A DNA stretch of 64,000 nt from Acidobacteriota bacterium (GCA_026394015.1 JAPKZA010000272.1:5360-69359); one strand, 5' to 3'. Positions 26,281-35,020 are shown, numbered from the stretch's first letter. Notes: a model not told the origin generated them from the letters alone. Made by a program: numbers and translations.

Positions 26281-27047
26281 GGGCGATTCCGCTGGCGGCG
26301 GGCTTCGTAGAGGACGATTCCGGCCGCGACGGCGGCGTTGAGGCTTTCGACGGTGCGGGTGGGGATGGTGACGGGCCGGGTGACAGCGAGGATCTCTGGC
26401 CGCACGCCGTGGCCTTCGCTGCCGATAACAATGCCGCAGGGTTGGCGCCAGCCGACCGCATCGATGGGTTCGGCATCCGCTTTGGCGGTTGCGTAGAGCG
26501 GGAACTCAAAATCGGGGAGCCCAGGGGCGGGGACGAACGGAATACGGAACAGCGACCCGGCGGCGGCGCGGAGGGTTTTGGGGTGATAGGGGCTGGCGGA
26601 ACCCTTCAGGAAGACAACTCCTGTAGCTCCGAACGCCTCGGCGGCGCGGACGACGGCACCGGCGTTGCCGGGGTCCTGGAGGCCATCGAGAATGACGACG
26701 AGCGCGGGAAAGCTGAGGAGGTCTTCCATTTCCCATTCCGGGAGACGGACGAGGGCGAGGATTCCCTGTGGCGTCTCGGTAGTCGAAAACGTAGAAAACG
26801 TGACGGAATCAACCGAAAAGACACGCGTAGCGGTGTAGGCCTCGCGCGGGGCTTGCCAGTTCTGGAGCGCGGAGTCGGTGCCGATCACGGTGTCGACGAG
26901 GAGATTACTGCGATAGGCCTCGTCCACCAGATGGAAGCCTTCGACGACGGCGAACCCGTCCTCGGTGCGGATCCCTTTCTGGATCGCTTTGCGGATGGTG
27001 GTGCAGAGGGGGTTGCGGGCGCCGAGGGGAGTTACGTTGACGAACAT
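26277..27047 (-). CDS. TrmH/SpoU-family RNA 2'-O-methyltransferase
   Basis: 256 residues. The N-terminal substrate-binding part (EGFHLVDEAYRS) is followed by the SPOUT knot with its three motifs: ILDGLQDPGNAGAVVRAAEAFGA, CGIVIGSEGHGV and ESLNAAVAAGIVLYEA. It is the RlmB/TrmH-like type that methylates ribose in rRNA or tRNA; the exact target is unknown. Translation of rarA is coupled through a 4-nt overlap. It is divergent from the YdcF-family gene. Confidence 0.9.
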   Translation of the reverse strand: MFVNVTPLGARNPLCTTIRKAIQKGIRTEDGFAVVEGFHLVDEAYRSNLLVDTVIGTDSALQNWQAPREAYTATRVFSVDSVTFSTFSTTETPQGILALVRLPEWEMEDLLSFPALVVILDGLQDPGNAGAVVRAAEAFGATGVVFLKGSASPYHPKTLRAAAGSLFRIPFVPAPGLPDFEFPLYATAKADAEPIDAVGWRQPCGIVIGSEGHGVRPEILAVTRPVTIPTRTVESLNAAVAAGIVLYEARRQRNRP

Positions 27048-27080
27048 TCCAGTAGAATGCTAAGGATACCGCACAAGCAC

Positions 27081-27668
27081 ATGCAACGATCGATTCGTTT
27101 GGCGCTCGCCCTGGCCGTGGTCGGCCTCTTGGGCTGGCTGGGCCGAATCACGTTCGAAATTCATAAGCAGTCGGTAGTGGATGAGGCGGCGGCGGCGGAC
27201 GTGATTGTGATCATGGGCGCGGCCGAGTATCGGGGCAAACCCTCGCCGGTATTGCGGGCGCGGTTGGACCATGGTTTGGATCTGTTTCAGCAGGGGCTGG
27301 CGCGGCGGATTCTGACGACGGGGGGCGCCGGTGGGGACCCGGTGTTTACCGAAGGGGTGGTGGGGCGGAACTACCTGATGAACCACGGGGTGCCTCCAGA
27401 GGCGATCCTGCTGGAGGGCGAAGGGGAGACGACGGCGCATTCGACGACGGTGGCGGCGGAAATAATGAGGCGCTCGGGGCTGAAGAGCTGCATCTTAGTG
27501 AGCGATGGGTATCACATCTATCGAGCTAAGAAAATGCTCGAATTCCGCGGTTTGCAAGTTTTCGGTTCGCCGCGGGCGATCAAGCAGGAGGCCGGCTTGC
27601 AGGATTGGTGGCTGTACTTCCGGCAGGCGGTCGGGTTCGTTTTGTGGACGGTCGGCATTACGATTTGA
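27081..27668 (+). CDS. YdcF/SanA-family (DUF218) membrane protein
   Basis: 195 residues with one N-terminal membrane segment (about 4-20) and the DUF218 core: ADVIVIMGAAEYRGKPSPVLRARL, RILTTGGAGGD, GVPPEAILLEGEGETTAHSTTVAAE and CILVSDGYHIYRAKKML. Members such as SanA and ElyC affect envelope integrity in enteric bacteria. The ATG at 27081 is taken; another in-frame ATG at 27057 would add 8 residues. The start region is divergent from the methyltransferase gene, and the next gene begins 12 nt downstream. Confidence 0.85.
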   Translation: MQRSIRLALALAVVGLLGWLGRITFEIHKQSVVDEAAAADVIVIMGAAEYRGKPSPVLRARLDHGLDLFQQGLARRILTTGGAGGDPVFTEGVVGRNYLMNHGVPPEAILLEGEGETTAHSTTVAAEIMRRSGLKSCILVSDGYHIYRAKKMLEFRGLQVFGSPRAIKQEAGLQDWWLYFRQAVGFVLWTVGITI

Positions 27669-27680
27669 GGCGCTAGGCCG

Positions 27681-27824
27681 GTGAAGGGCGTGAAGAAACA
27701 ACACCTGCCGAGCAAGGTGTGCAAGACCTGCGGGCGCCCTTTTGTTTGGCGCAAGAAGTGGGAGCGGGATTGGGAGCGGGTGGTTTACTGCAGCGATCGT
27801 TGCCGGGGAGGCAAAACGAAATGA
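27681..27824 (+). CDS. DUF2256 small zinc-ribbon-like protein
   Basis: 47 residues from GTG 27681, beginning [20 protein letters not shown]. Four cysteines in two pairs, [14 protein letters not shown] and YCSDRCRGG, fit the DUF2256 pattern, a short protein usually of 40-60 residues. From memory, DUF2256 is often next to or fused with photolyase/cryptochrome genes, and that is the case here. The stop overlaps the following FAD-domain gene by ATGA. A role in metal or partner binding for the photolyase-like complex is inference. Confidence 0.85.
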   Translation: MKGVKKQHLPSKVCKTCGRPFVWRKKWERDWERVVYCSDRCRGGKTK

Positions 27825-28588
27825 TGCGACGCGAATTCGGTTCTCGCGAGGAGATGGTCGGGTATTTGAAGGCCGAGTTTCCGGAGGCACTCGTGCACGG
27901 GGAAGCCGTGAGCGAGACGCGCGGCGGTCGACGGGCGGCCCGGGCGCTGTTCGATCGGGTGAATCCGGACCGGTACGCGCGGAGCCGGAACTTTTTGAGC
28001 GGCGCGGTGACGCGGTTGGGTCCGTACCTGCGGCACGGGGTGTTGACGATGGGCGAGGTTCGGCGCGGGGCGCTGGGGCAGCCGAACCCCGAAAAGCTGG
28101 TTCAGGAGTACGCGTGGCGCGATTACTGGCGGCGGGTTTATGGTCAGATTGGCGAGGGCGTTTGGGAGGACCGGGAGGAGCCGAAGCGCCAAGGCCGGGT
28201 CGCGCAACAGCGGGAGTTGCCGGCTGAGGTGGCGGCCGCGGAGACGGGTCTGGCCTGCATGGATGGGTTTGTGGCCGAGCTGAAGGCGACCGGCTACCTG
28301 CACAATCACGCGCGGATGTGGTTTGCCGCCTACGTGATCCATTGGCGGCGGGTTCGTTGGCAGGCGGCGGCGCAATTCTTTCTGACGCATCTGTTGGACG
28401 GCGACCCGGCGAGCAATAACTTATCGTTTCAATGGGTCGCGTCCACGTTTGGCTCGAAGCCGTACATTTTCAATCGCGAAAACCTCGAAAAGTATACGGC
28501 TGGGGAGTATTGCCGCGGTTGTGGACGCAACCAGGATTGCCCTTTTGGAAAGTCCTACGAAGCGATCGATCAGGAGCTATTTCGATGA
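27821..28588 (+). CDS. FAD-binding domain of photolyase/cryptochrome family encoded as a separate protein
   Basis: 255 residues from ATG 27821. It contains only the helical C-terminal half of a photolyase: [32 protein letters not shown], then [41 protein letters not shown] and [19 protein letters not shown], ending with Cys-rich [17 protein letters not shown]. The N-terminal antenna domain found in full photolyases (about 470 residues) is absent. A candidate for it is encoded by the next gene, in swapped order. ATGA overlaps join it to both neighbours. It may repair DNA, sense light or do neither without the partner. Confidence 0.88.
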   Translation: MMRREFGSREEMVGYLKAEFPEALVHGEAVSETRGGRRAARALFDRVNPDRYARSRNFLSGAVTRLGPYLRHGVLTMGEVRRGALGQPNPEKLVQEYAWRDYWRRVYGQIGEGVWEDREEPKRQGRVAQQRELPAEVAAAETGLACMDGFVAELKATGYLHNHARMWFAAYVIHWRRVRWQAAAQFFLTHLLDGDPASNNLSFQWVASTFGSKPYIFNRENLEKYTAGEYCRGCGRNQDCPFGKSYEAIDQELFR

Positions 28589-28956
28589 AGACGGTCGTTT
28601 GGATGCACGAAGACGGGCTGCGGCCGCTGTTGCCGGGGGCTCCGGCGATCTTCGTTTTCGAGGACAAAGGGCATTCGCTGAAGCGGATCGTCTTCCTCTA
28701 CGAATGTCTGTTGGAGTTGGACGTCGTGATCGCGAAGGGCGACGTCGAGATGCTCGTGCGGAAGTTTGCGGCGGAGCACGGAGCGGAGCGGATTGTGACG
28801 ACCTTTACCGAGTGCCCGCGCATCACGGCGCAGGCTCGGGAATTGGGCGCGGAGATGGTGAACGACGACCCGTTCATCGCCGCCGCCGGGCCGTACGACC
28901 TGAAGCGATTTTCGCGCTATTGGCAGCGGGTGGAGCGGAAGGCGCTACAGCTTTAA
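28585..28956 (+). CDS. Stand-alone photolyase N-terminal-like alpha/beta domain
   Basis: 123 residues from ATG 28585. The sequence opens with a VVWMHEDGLRP strand-loop resembling the VWFRxDLR start of photolyases. It continues FVFEDKGHSLKRIVFLYECL (compare SLKRLxFLxExL), a GDVEMLVRKFAAEHGAERIV helix-strand, and a closing NDDPFIAAAGPYDLKRFSRYW. It is shorter than a full antenna domain (about 130-170). The gene follows the FAD-domain gene by ATGA. I read it as the missing half of a split photolyase or cryptochrome; fold prediction would settle this. Its 3' end overlaps the convergent LytTR gene by 12 nt. Confidence 0.7.
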   Translation: MKTVVWMHEDGLRPLLPGAPAIFVFEDKGHSLKRIVFLYECLLELDVVIAKGDVEMLVRKFAAEHGAERIVTTFTECPRITAQARELGAEMVNDDPFIAAAGPYDLKRFSRYWQRVERKALQL

Positions 28957-29730
28957 CAGCGTTCGGAGTTTCTTCGTCTGGACCCGGCTGGCCGGGACTT
29001 CGGTGCCGCGCTTGTCGTCCATCTTCAGTTGGAAGCTGGATTTGAACCACGGGATGACTTCCTTGATCCGGTTGGTGTTGACGAGCCAAGACCGGTGTAC
29101 CCGCCAGAAGGTTTCGGGGTCGAGGGTGGATTGCAGCTCTTCAATCGTCTTGTAGGTGGATTCGCCTTCGATGCCCTGGCAGACGACGGTGATGAGTCCA
29201 TCGTCGATGGTGGCGTAGATGATGTCCTGCGAATCGACGATGAAATTGCGGTTCTCGCGGCGGACGAGGATTTTGGCTCGGACGGGCCCGGCCCGGACGA
29301 TGGTAGGCGATTCGGCCAGCGGCTTCTGCCGTTCGGCGATGTTGCGGCGGGCCCGTTCGACGGCGCTGGCGAGCCGTTCTTTTTCGATGGGCTTCAGTAA
29401 ATAGTCCATCGCCTCCAGCTGAAACGCTTCGACGGCGTAGTTGTCGAAGGCCGTGGCGAGGACAAAATGGGGCAGCGGGATATTCTTTTCGCGAAGGCGT
29501 TTGATCACGCCAAGGCCGTCCAGGCCGGGCATCTGCACGTCCATAAAGACAAGGTCGGGTTCGATGTCTTCGATGAGCTTGACGGCTTCGATGCCGTTGG
29601 CGGCGGTGGCGGCGATCTCGATTTCGGGGAAATCGCGGAGCAGGAACGCGAGTTCATCGCGGGCCAAGGCCTCATCATCCACGAGGATGGTGGTGATGGT
29701 TTGCACGGGAGCAGTGACGCGACTTTGCAT
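28945..29730 (-). CDS. LytTR-family response regulator
   Basis: 261 residues. The receiver has VDDE near 17-20, Asp64 (VFMDVQMPGLDG) as phospho-acceptor, and a Lys in LLKPIEKE. The C-terminal LytTR DNA-binding domain starts near 155: ILVRRENRNFIVDSQDIIYATIDDG, then FWRVHRSWLVNTNRIKEVIPW and a RVQTKKLRTLL tail. Such regulators bind paired direct repeats and usually pair with a 5TM-type histidine kinase, which is not in the window. It is divergent from the epimerase gene. Confidence 0.92.
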   Translation of the reverse strand: MQSRVTAPVQTITTILVDDEALARDELAFLLRDFPEIEIAATAANGIEAVKLIEDIEPDLVFMDVQMPGLDGLGVIKRLREKNIPLPHFVLATAFDNYAVEAFQLEAMDYLLKPIEKERLASAVERARRNIAERQKPLAESPTIVRAGPVRAKILVRRENRNFIVDSQDIIYATIDDGLITVVCQGIEGESTYKTIEELQSTLDPETFWRVHRSWLVNTNRIKEVIPWFKSSFQLKMDDKRGTEVPASRVQTKKLRTLLKL

Positions 29731-29784
29731 TCCGATGCTAGGATAGCAGGGCGGGAGGATTTTTTCCCTGCGCGTCTTTTTTAC

Positions 29785-30768
29785 ATGAAAGTTCTGGTTA
29801 TTGGCGGCACGCTTTTCATTGGACGCTTACTGGTAACCGAGCTGGTGAAGGCTGGTCATGACGTCACGGTGCTGCATCGTCGCGCCACGCACGACCTGGG
29901 TTCGGTGGGCAAAAAGACGATCGCCAACTTGATGGCGGACCGGAACGATCCGGCGCAGATCCGCGCCGCACTGGCCGGGCAGAAGTTCGAAGTGGTCTTC
30001 GATAACGTCTACGACTGGGAACGGGGCACGACGGCGGCGCAGGTGGAGGCGACGGCGTTGGCCGTGGGCGATACGCTGCAGCGGTACATTTTTGTTTCGA
30101 GCGTGGCAGCGTACGGCGAAGGGCTCAACCACTACGAGGGCGACGGCTTGGCGCAAGAGAACCACCCGGATGCTTACGTCCGGAATAAGGCGATGAGCGA
30201 GCGGATGCTGTTTCGGCTGCATCAGCGCTATGCCATGCCGGTGGTGACGCTGCGGCCGCCCTACATCTACGGGCCGGGAAATCCGTTTCATCGGGAGTCG
30301 TTTTTCTGGGAGCGTTTTCGCGATAACCGGAAGATCGTGATCCCGGGCGATGGGCGGCGACTGATGCAGTTCGTGTTTGTGAAAGATATGGTGACCGCCG
30401 CCATGGCCGCGATGACGATTCCGGCAGCGGTGGGGCACGCGTTCAATATCGCCAGTCCGAAGGCGATCACGCAGATCGAGACCGTGCAGGCGCTGGCCGA
30501 AGCCGCGGGCAAAAAGGACGTCGAGCTGGTGAAAGTTGCCCGCGAAAAACTGCTGAAGGCGGGCGGTCATCCGCTGGGGCCGAAGCTTTACTTCGGCTTC
30601 TACTTCGACCTGCCCCCGATCACGATGCTGGTGACCAAAGCCCAGCGGGTGCTGAAGTTCAAGCCGACCGAGTTTGGGGTCGGTTTGAAGGACACGTACA
30701 AGGCATGGAGGGCGATCTCGGGGACGTTGCCGGTGCCTGACTATGGCTACGAAGACAGCGTTTTGTAG
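29785..30768 (+). CDS. NAD-dependent epimerase/dehydratase (extended SDR)
   Basis: 327 residues from ATG 29785. The N-terminal motif is VLVIGGTLFIGRLLV. The active-site region has FVSSVAAYGEG and a Tyr-Lys-like DAYVRNKAMSER. Later motifs are VVTLRPPYIYGPGNP and QFVFVKDMVTAAMAAM. In family terms this resembles chloroplast stem-loop RNA-binding-type or UDP-sugar epimerase-like SDRs; a substrate cannot be named. The 3' end overlaps the convergent deacetylase gene by 22 nt. Confidence 0.85.
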   Translation: MKVLVIGGTLFIGRLLVTELVKAGHDVTVLHRRATHDLGSVGKKTIANLMADRNDPAQIRAALAGQKFEVVFDNVYDWERGTTAAQVEATALAVGDTLQRYIFVSSVAAYGEGLNHYEGDGLAQENHPDAYVRNKAMSERMLFRLHQRYAMPVVTLRPPYIYGPGNPFHRESFFWERFRDNRKIVIPGDGRRLMQFVFVKDMVTAAMAAMTIPAAVGHAFNIASPKAITQIETVQALAEAAGKKDVELVKVAREKLLKAGGHPLGPKLYFGFYFDLPPITMLVTKAQRVLKFKPTEFGVGLKDTYKAWRAISGTLPVPDYGYEDSVL

Positions 30769-31631
30769 GCTTCGCGGGCGGTGTTGACGTGGATGGAGAC
30801 GGTGTCTTCGACCCGGCGCGCGTAACCGCCGGCGAGGGCGGTAACCGAGGGGATTCCCGCGCGGCGAGCGGCGGAAAAAACCACCCCGTCGCGGGCGGCT
30901 AGCCCTTCGATCGAAAGCGCGAGACCGCCGAGTTGATCGTCGTAGTAGGGATCGGCGCCGGCGACGTAGAATAACATGTCCGGGACGAAATCGGCGATGG
31001 CCTTCGCCACGGCGGGTTCGAGCACGGCGAGATACTCGTCGTCTTCGACGCCGTCCGGGAGATGGATGTCGAGAGTGGAGGGGGCCTTTTGCGCGGGGTA
31101 GTTGTGAAGCTGATGGATGGAGAGCGTGAACACGCTCGGGTCGCTTGCGAAGATGGCCGCGGTGCCGTTGCCGTGGTGGACGTCGGTATCGACAATCAGA
31201 GTCCTGCGGATCAGCCCATCGGCCTGGAGCTTACGGATGGCGACAGCGACATCGTGGATGGCGCAGAAGCCTTCGCCGTGGTTGGGGAAGGCGTGGTGGA
31301 AGCCGCCGCCGATGTTATAGGCGGCACCGGCTTTGAGCGCCAACTGTGCGGCCAGAATCGTTCCTCCAGCGGCGAGCCAGAAGCCGCGCGCCATGGCGGG
31401 GGACCAAGGGATTTCCAGGGTCCGGATCTGCTGCGGGGTCAGGGTGCCGTCGCGCAGGGCGATGGTCCAGGCGGGCGAGTGCACGCGGAGAATGTCTTCG
31501 TCGGTGGCCGGTTCTGGCGTGTGGACGGCCCAATCGGCTAGGGCTTCGCGGATCAGGCGATACTTCTGCGCGGGGAAGACATGCGCGCCCAGGTTGAGAT
31601 CGTAGTCGGGATGGTAGACGAGGGGAAGCAT
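30747..31631 (-). CDS. Histone-deacetylase-superfamily hydrolase (AcuC/acetylpolyamine amidohydrolase-like)
   Basis: 294 residues. Zinc-site and catalytic motifs are NIGGGFHHAFPNHGEGFC (paired His), LIVDTDVHHGNGTA (Asp and His ligands), FTLSIHQLHNYP, and YVAGADPYYDDQLGG (Asp ligand). It should remove acetyl groups from lysine side chains, polyamines or small molecules. The start codon shares one base with the stop of pta (TGATG), so the two are probably translationally coupled. That pairing links deacetylation with acetyl-phosphate and acetyl-CoA metabolism. Confidence 0.9.
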   Translation of the reverse strand: MLPLVYHPDYDLNLGAHVFPAQKYRLIREALADWAVHTPEPATDEDILRVHSPAWTIALRDGTLTPQQIRTLEIPWSPAMARGFWLAAGGTILAAQLALKAGAAYNIGGGFHHAFPNHGEGFCAIHDVAVAIRKLQADGLIRRTLIVDTDVHHGNGTAAIFASDPSVFTLSIHQLHNYPAQKAPSTLDIHLPDGVEDDEYLAVLEPAVAKAIADFVPDMLFYVAGADPYYDDQLGGLALSIEGLAARDGVVFSAARRAGIPSVTALAGGYARRVEDTVSIHVNTAREAYKTLSS

Positions 31632-32551
31632 CAGGATTGCAGGGCGGTGACGAGGGCGACGGCGTAAACGTCGTCGGCGGAGCAGCCCCGGGAGAGGTCG
31701 TTGACGGGCTTGGCGAGCCCTTGGAGAAAGGGTCCGTACGCGGCGGCCCCCGCGAGACGTTCGACGAGTTTGTAGCCGATGTTGCCGCTGCCAAGATCCG
31801 GGAAGATCAGGGCGTTGGCACGACCGGCGACGCGAGAGCCCGGGGCTTTGCTTTGTGCGACGGAGGCCACCAGGGCGGCGTCCACTTGCAGTTCGCCGTC
31901 AATCTGCAAATCGGGGGCGCGTTCGGCGACGATGCGGACCGCTTCCTGGACCCTCGATACCGAAGAGTGCTGGGCGCTCCCTTTGGTGGAAAAGGAGAGC
32001 ATGGCGATGTACGGTTCTTCCTTCATCACGGCACGGACGCTGGCCGCCGTGGCGATGGCAATTTCGGCGAGTTGGACGGCGGTGGGCTCGGCGATGATGG
32101 CGCAGTCGGCGAAGGCGTAGACGCGATCAGGAGCGCAGACGAACATGACGCTGGAAACGGTGCGGACGCCGGCCCCGGGGCCGACGCATTGGAGAGCGGC
32201 CCGGACGGTGTCCGCGGTCGTCGTTGCCGCGCCGCCTACGAAGCCGTGGGCATCTCCCGCGGCGACCATCAGGGCTGCGTAATAGAGCGGCGTGCGGGCC
32301 AGGGCGCGGGCTTCGAGTTCGGTCGAGCCCTTCGCGCGACGTCGTTCGTACAGGATCCTCCAGTAGCGATCGTCCTGCAGGCCGGAGACGAGGATCGGTT
32401 CGATGAGCTGTTCCTGCCGAAGGCGGCTGGCCGCCTGGATGACCCGCGGGTCGTCGCCTTCCGGGAAGACAATTTTTCGAGTGGGGCGGAGGTTTCGAAC
32501 TTGCGCTCTTTGCTGCTCGAGGAATCGCTGCGCGGTAGCGGGTAGGTTCAT
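31631..32551 (-). CDS. pta: Phosphate acetyltransferase
   Basis: 306 residues, close to the short single-domain Pta form of about 330. Motifs: KIVFPEGDDPRVIQAA at the N-terminus, AAGDAHGFVGGAATTTADTVRAAL, EPTAVQLAEIAIATAASVRA, MLSFSTKGSAQHSSVSRV and ALIFPDLGSGNIGYKLVERLAGA. It interconverts acetyl-CoA and acetyl phosphate. Phosphate butyryltransferase is a less likely alternative. No acetate kinase gene is adjacent; instead the deacetylase gene follows with a one-base overlap. Its promoter should lie in the 59-nt divergent gap that holds an 8-bp inverted repeat. Confidence 0.88.
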   Translation of the reverse strand: MNLPATAQRFLEQQRAQVRNLRPTRKIVFPEGDDPRVIQAASRLRQEQLIEPILVSGLQDDRYWRILYERRRAKGSTELEARALARTPLYYAALMVAAGDAHGFVGGAATTTADTVRAALQCVGPGAGVRTVSSVMFVCAPDRVYAFADCAIIAEPTAVQLAEIAIATAASVRAVMKEEPYIAMLSFSTKGSAQHSSVSRVQEAVRIVAERAPDLQIDGELQVDAALVASVAQSKAPGSRVAGRANALIFPDLGSGNIGYKLVERLAGAAAYGPFLQGLAKPVNDLSRGCSADDVYAVALVTALQS

Positions 32552-32554
32552 AGG

Positions 32555-32589
32555 CTATTTTCATTGTAGAGTGCCCGAAACGAAAATAG
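32555..32589. promoter_or_regulatory. 8-bp inverted repeat in pta divergent promoter region
   Basis: CTATTTTC and GAAAATAG, separated by 19 nt, occupy most of the 59-nt gap between pta and the secreted protein gene at 32611. Its placement allows it to act on both. It could be a regulator binding site or simply AT-rich promoter sequence. Confidence 0.4.
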
Positions 32590-32610
32590 ACTCTGCTACG
32601 TTTCTAGTAC

Positions 32611-33444
32611 GTGCGCGTTTCCATCGTCATTTTCTTCTTCGCATTCGCTGCGTTCGGACAGGATCCGAAAGACATTTTTCGCCGTGCCGTCGAAAAGGAC
32701 GAACGAAACTACGCCGTCCGGGACCAGTACACGTTTCGCGAGGACTCGACGGTTGAGTTCTTCGACAAAGACGGTAAGAGTAAGTCTGTCGAACGAACGA
32801 CCAAGGACGTTCTGTTTTATGACGGGACCCAACTGGAAAAGGTCGTCGCCCGGAACGGCAAGTCGCTGACCGAGCGGGAACTCCGCGAGGAAAAAGAGAA
32901 GATCGACAAAGAGATTGCCAAGATCAAGAAAGAGACGCCGGCCGCCCGGGCCAAGCGCCGGGGGGAATCCGCCGCCGCCCAAAAAGAGGAGTTGGAGGGG
33001 CGACGGCAACTGCTCGAAGCGTTTGATCTCAAGCTGCTGGGTGATTCGGTTGTAAATGGTCGACCGTGCTGGCTGATCCGGGGTGTGCCGCGGGACGGAT
33101 TCAAACCCAAAGGTCGGCGGGCCGACCAGCTGAAGAAATTCCAGGGCGAAGCGTGCGTCGATAAGGAGACGTCGGACTGGATGCGGCTCGATATGAAGAC
33201 GACCGATACGATCTCGTTCGGCCTTTTCATCTTGCGTTTACAGCCGGACGCATCCGTGAAGATCGACCAGACTCGCGTGAATAACGAAGTCTGCTTCCCG
33301 CAGACGGTGAAGATCTCCGCCAACGCACGGCTACTCGGCGTGATGAAGCGCGTGCGGATCGAAGTGAACTACAGCGACTTTAGGAAATTCTCGACGGAAT
33401 CGACGATTACCTTCGAAGAGCCGAAAACATCTTCCCAGAACTAA
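32611..33444 (+). CDS. Secreted protein of unknown function with charged coiled-coil segment
   Basis: 277 residues from GTG 32611. A signal peptide (MRVSIVIFFFAFAAFGQ) precedes a segment typical of outer-membrane lipoprotein-sorting-like folds (YTFREDSTVEFFDKDGK, a central CWLIRGVPRDG and a FGLFILRLQPDASV strand), interrupted at about 85-140 by a highly charged helix (REEKEKIDKEIAKIKKE). I recognise no definite family. Its stop interlocks by 4 nt with that of the convergent gene. Confidence 0.75.
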   Translation: MRVSIVIFFFAFAAFGQDPKDIFRRAVEKDERNYAVRDQYTFREDSTVEFFDKDGKSKSVERTTKDVLFYDGTQLEKVVARNGKSLTERELREEKEKIDKEIAKIKKETPAARAKRRGESAAAQKEELEGRRQLLEAFDLKLLGDSVVNGRPCWLIRGVPRDGFKPKGRRADQLKKFQGEACVDKETSDWMRLDMKTTDTISFGLFILRLQPDASVKIDQTRVNNEVCFPQTVKISANARLLGVMKRVRIEVNYSDFRKFSTESTITFEEPKTSSQN

Positions 33445-34364
33445 CGAACGCAGCCTCGGACGGCGGCACCGTCGAACCGCTGGGCCGAAAGGCAACCCTT
33501 GGCTGCACCGCTGAAGACGATCTTCTGATTGCCTTCGCCAATCGAGAAACCACGCGGTGCGGCTCCGTTGACGCGGACCGTGGCGGGATCGATCTGCGCG
33601 GCGAGTGCACCACGAACGGCGAGTTGGCCTTCTTCGACCGTCACTTCCGCGTCCAGATGCGCGAAGACCTGCACGTTGAGGTCAGCGCCCTTATTCCATG
33701 TTTTGCCGCTGGCGACGTACTCGCCGGCGAACTTCCCTTCGGTGTCGTACAGGAATAGCTTGTCGTCGGCCCCGTCCTGACGAGCGGCGCTCTTGGCGGC
33801 GTTGGCGCCGTGCGTGAACCATGCCTGCTTATCGCGACCGGTGCCGAGGGGTCCGAAGCGATAGGTGTCGCCACCGGCTACCGGAACGTTCAAATCCGTG
33901 AAATCGACCTGCCAGATGCGGTAGTGGGCACCGAAATCGTCGTAGAGCGGTGCACCCTCCATGACGCCATCGGCGATCCGAACTTGCGCGGACCCTTCGT
34001 TGCTGCCGGGCTGCAGATCGGCGCTGGCCACCTTGCTCAAGTCGCCGGCCGCCGGGCCGAGGTAAAGACGGACGTTGGAATAAAAGTCGCCGAGCGTGGC
34101 CGGGTCAACGCCGCGGGCGCCAGGGACGGTCCACACGCGGACCTTGTCGACCACCCACCTCTCGCCGGGTTCGCCGAGGCGAATCTCATCGGCGACAAAG
34201 CCTTGTTCATAAAGCGTCCAGCGAACATTGCTGCGTTCGGTGACGCCGGCGGCGTTGTTCCAGTTGGCTTGCGGCAGGCCGCGATCAACGACCAGGGTGG
34301 AAGGATCGGCCGCGGTGGCCGCCATCGTCGCGGCGGCGAAGAAAGTGACAAGCTTCATATTCAT
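33441..34364 (-). CDS. Secreted protein of unknown function
   Basis: 307 residues with a signal peptide (MNMKLVTFFAAATMAATAAD). The body is rich in beta strands: STLVVDRGLPQANWNN, YRIWQVDFTDLNVPVAGGD, FLYDTEGKFAGEYV. It resembles extracellular proteins of Acidobacteria that describe a delimited, propeptide-like jelly-roll, but no named domain is evident. The C-terminus carries two Cys about 15 residues apart (KGCLSAQ, RGCVR), possibly a disulfide. It is preceded on the same strand by another secreted unknown gene 11 nt upstream, suggesting an operon. Confidence 0.75.
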   Translation of the reverse strand: MNMKLVTFFAAATMAATAADPSTLVVDRGLPQANWNNAAGVTERSNVRWTLYEQGFVADEIRLGEPGERWVVDKVRVWTVPGARGVDPATLGDFYSNVRLYLGPAAGDLSKVASADLQPGSNEGSAQVRIADGVMEGAPLYDDFGAHYRIWQVDFTDLNVPVAGGDTYRFGPLGTGRDKQAWFTHGANAAKSAARQDGADDKLFLYDTEGKFAGEYVASGKTWNKGADLNVQVFAHLDAEVTVEEGQLAVRGALAAQIDPATVRVNGAAPRGFSIGEGNQKIVFSGAAKGCLSAQRFDGAAVRGCVR

Positions 34365-34375
34365 ATCCTAGCAAT

Positions 34376-34951
34376 TCAATTGGCTCCGCTGACTTTGCCT
34401 AAGTCGGTGCGGATGGTTTGCAGGCCGAAGGGGAGCGGGACAGGCTTGGTCGTATCGAACTTTTCCGCTTGGCGCGAAGCGACCACGGCGATCATCTGCT
34501 CGACGACGAAGGCCGGAATACGGACACTCTCAAACGACGCCTTCTCGACGGAAAACGTGGCGGTGCCCGCCTGGGGTTGTAGTCGGACATCAACCTGAAT
34601 CGCGCGTTTGCCATTTAGGATCGGCCGCAGGAGCATCGGCACGGTGCCGGGACGAAAACGTTCGACGGCGTCAAAGTCGACGGTGACCAGCGTGGCCAAG
34701 TAGTTACTCGGGTAAAACTGCACCCGCATGGCATTGAGGCCGGGCCGAGGATTGACGGTAAGAGCGTGGCGCAGATACTCATTGAGTTCCCCATCGGTGA
34801 GGGTGAAATTGACTTTCTTCACGCGGCCAGCGGCCTTCTCGTTCTTGGCCGTATTCAGGTCGTTGAACAGCGTCAGAACTTTGGTCACGGCTGGGGACTC
34901 AGCTTGAATGGCGACCGACAACACGAGGGCGGAGAGGATCAGATTGCGCAT
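34376..34951 (-). CDS. Secreted protein of unknown function, possibly LmeA/DUF2993-like
   Basis: 191 residues with a signal peptide (MRNLILSALVLSVAIQAE). The pattern of VNFTLTDGELNEYLRHAL, MRVQFYPSNYLATLVTVDFD and KRAIQVDVRLQPQAGTATFSVEKAS is like that of lipid-binding YceB or DUF2993-type beta proteins, and the match is weak. It is the first gene of a likely two-gene operon with the secreted unknown downstream. It is divergent from the aldolase gene (69 nt apart). Confidence 0.7.
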   Translation of the reverse strand: MRNLILSALVLSVAIQAESPAVTKVLTLFNDLNTAKNEKAAGRVKKVNFTLTDGELNEYLRHALTVNPRPGLNAMRVQFYPSNYLATLVTVDFDAVERFRPGTVPMLLRPILNGKRAIQVDVRLQPQAGTATFSVEKASFESVRIPAFVVEQMIAVVASRQAEKFDTTKPVPLPFGLQTIRTDLGKVSGAN

Positions 34952-35020
34952 GCTCTACTATCTTGTGATATCTTTCCCCCCGGCGGCTACTGTGTCCGCC
35001 AAGGAGACAGAACAGTCGAT

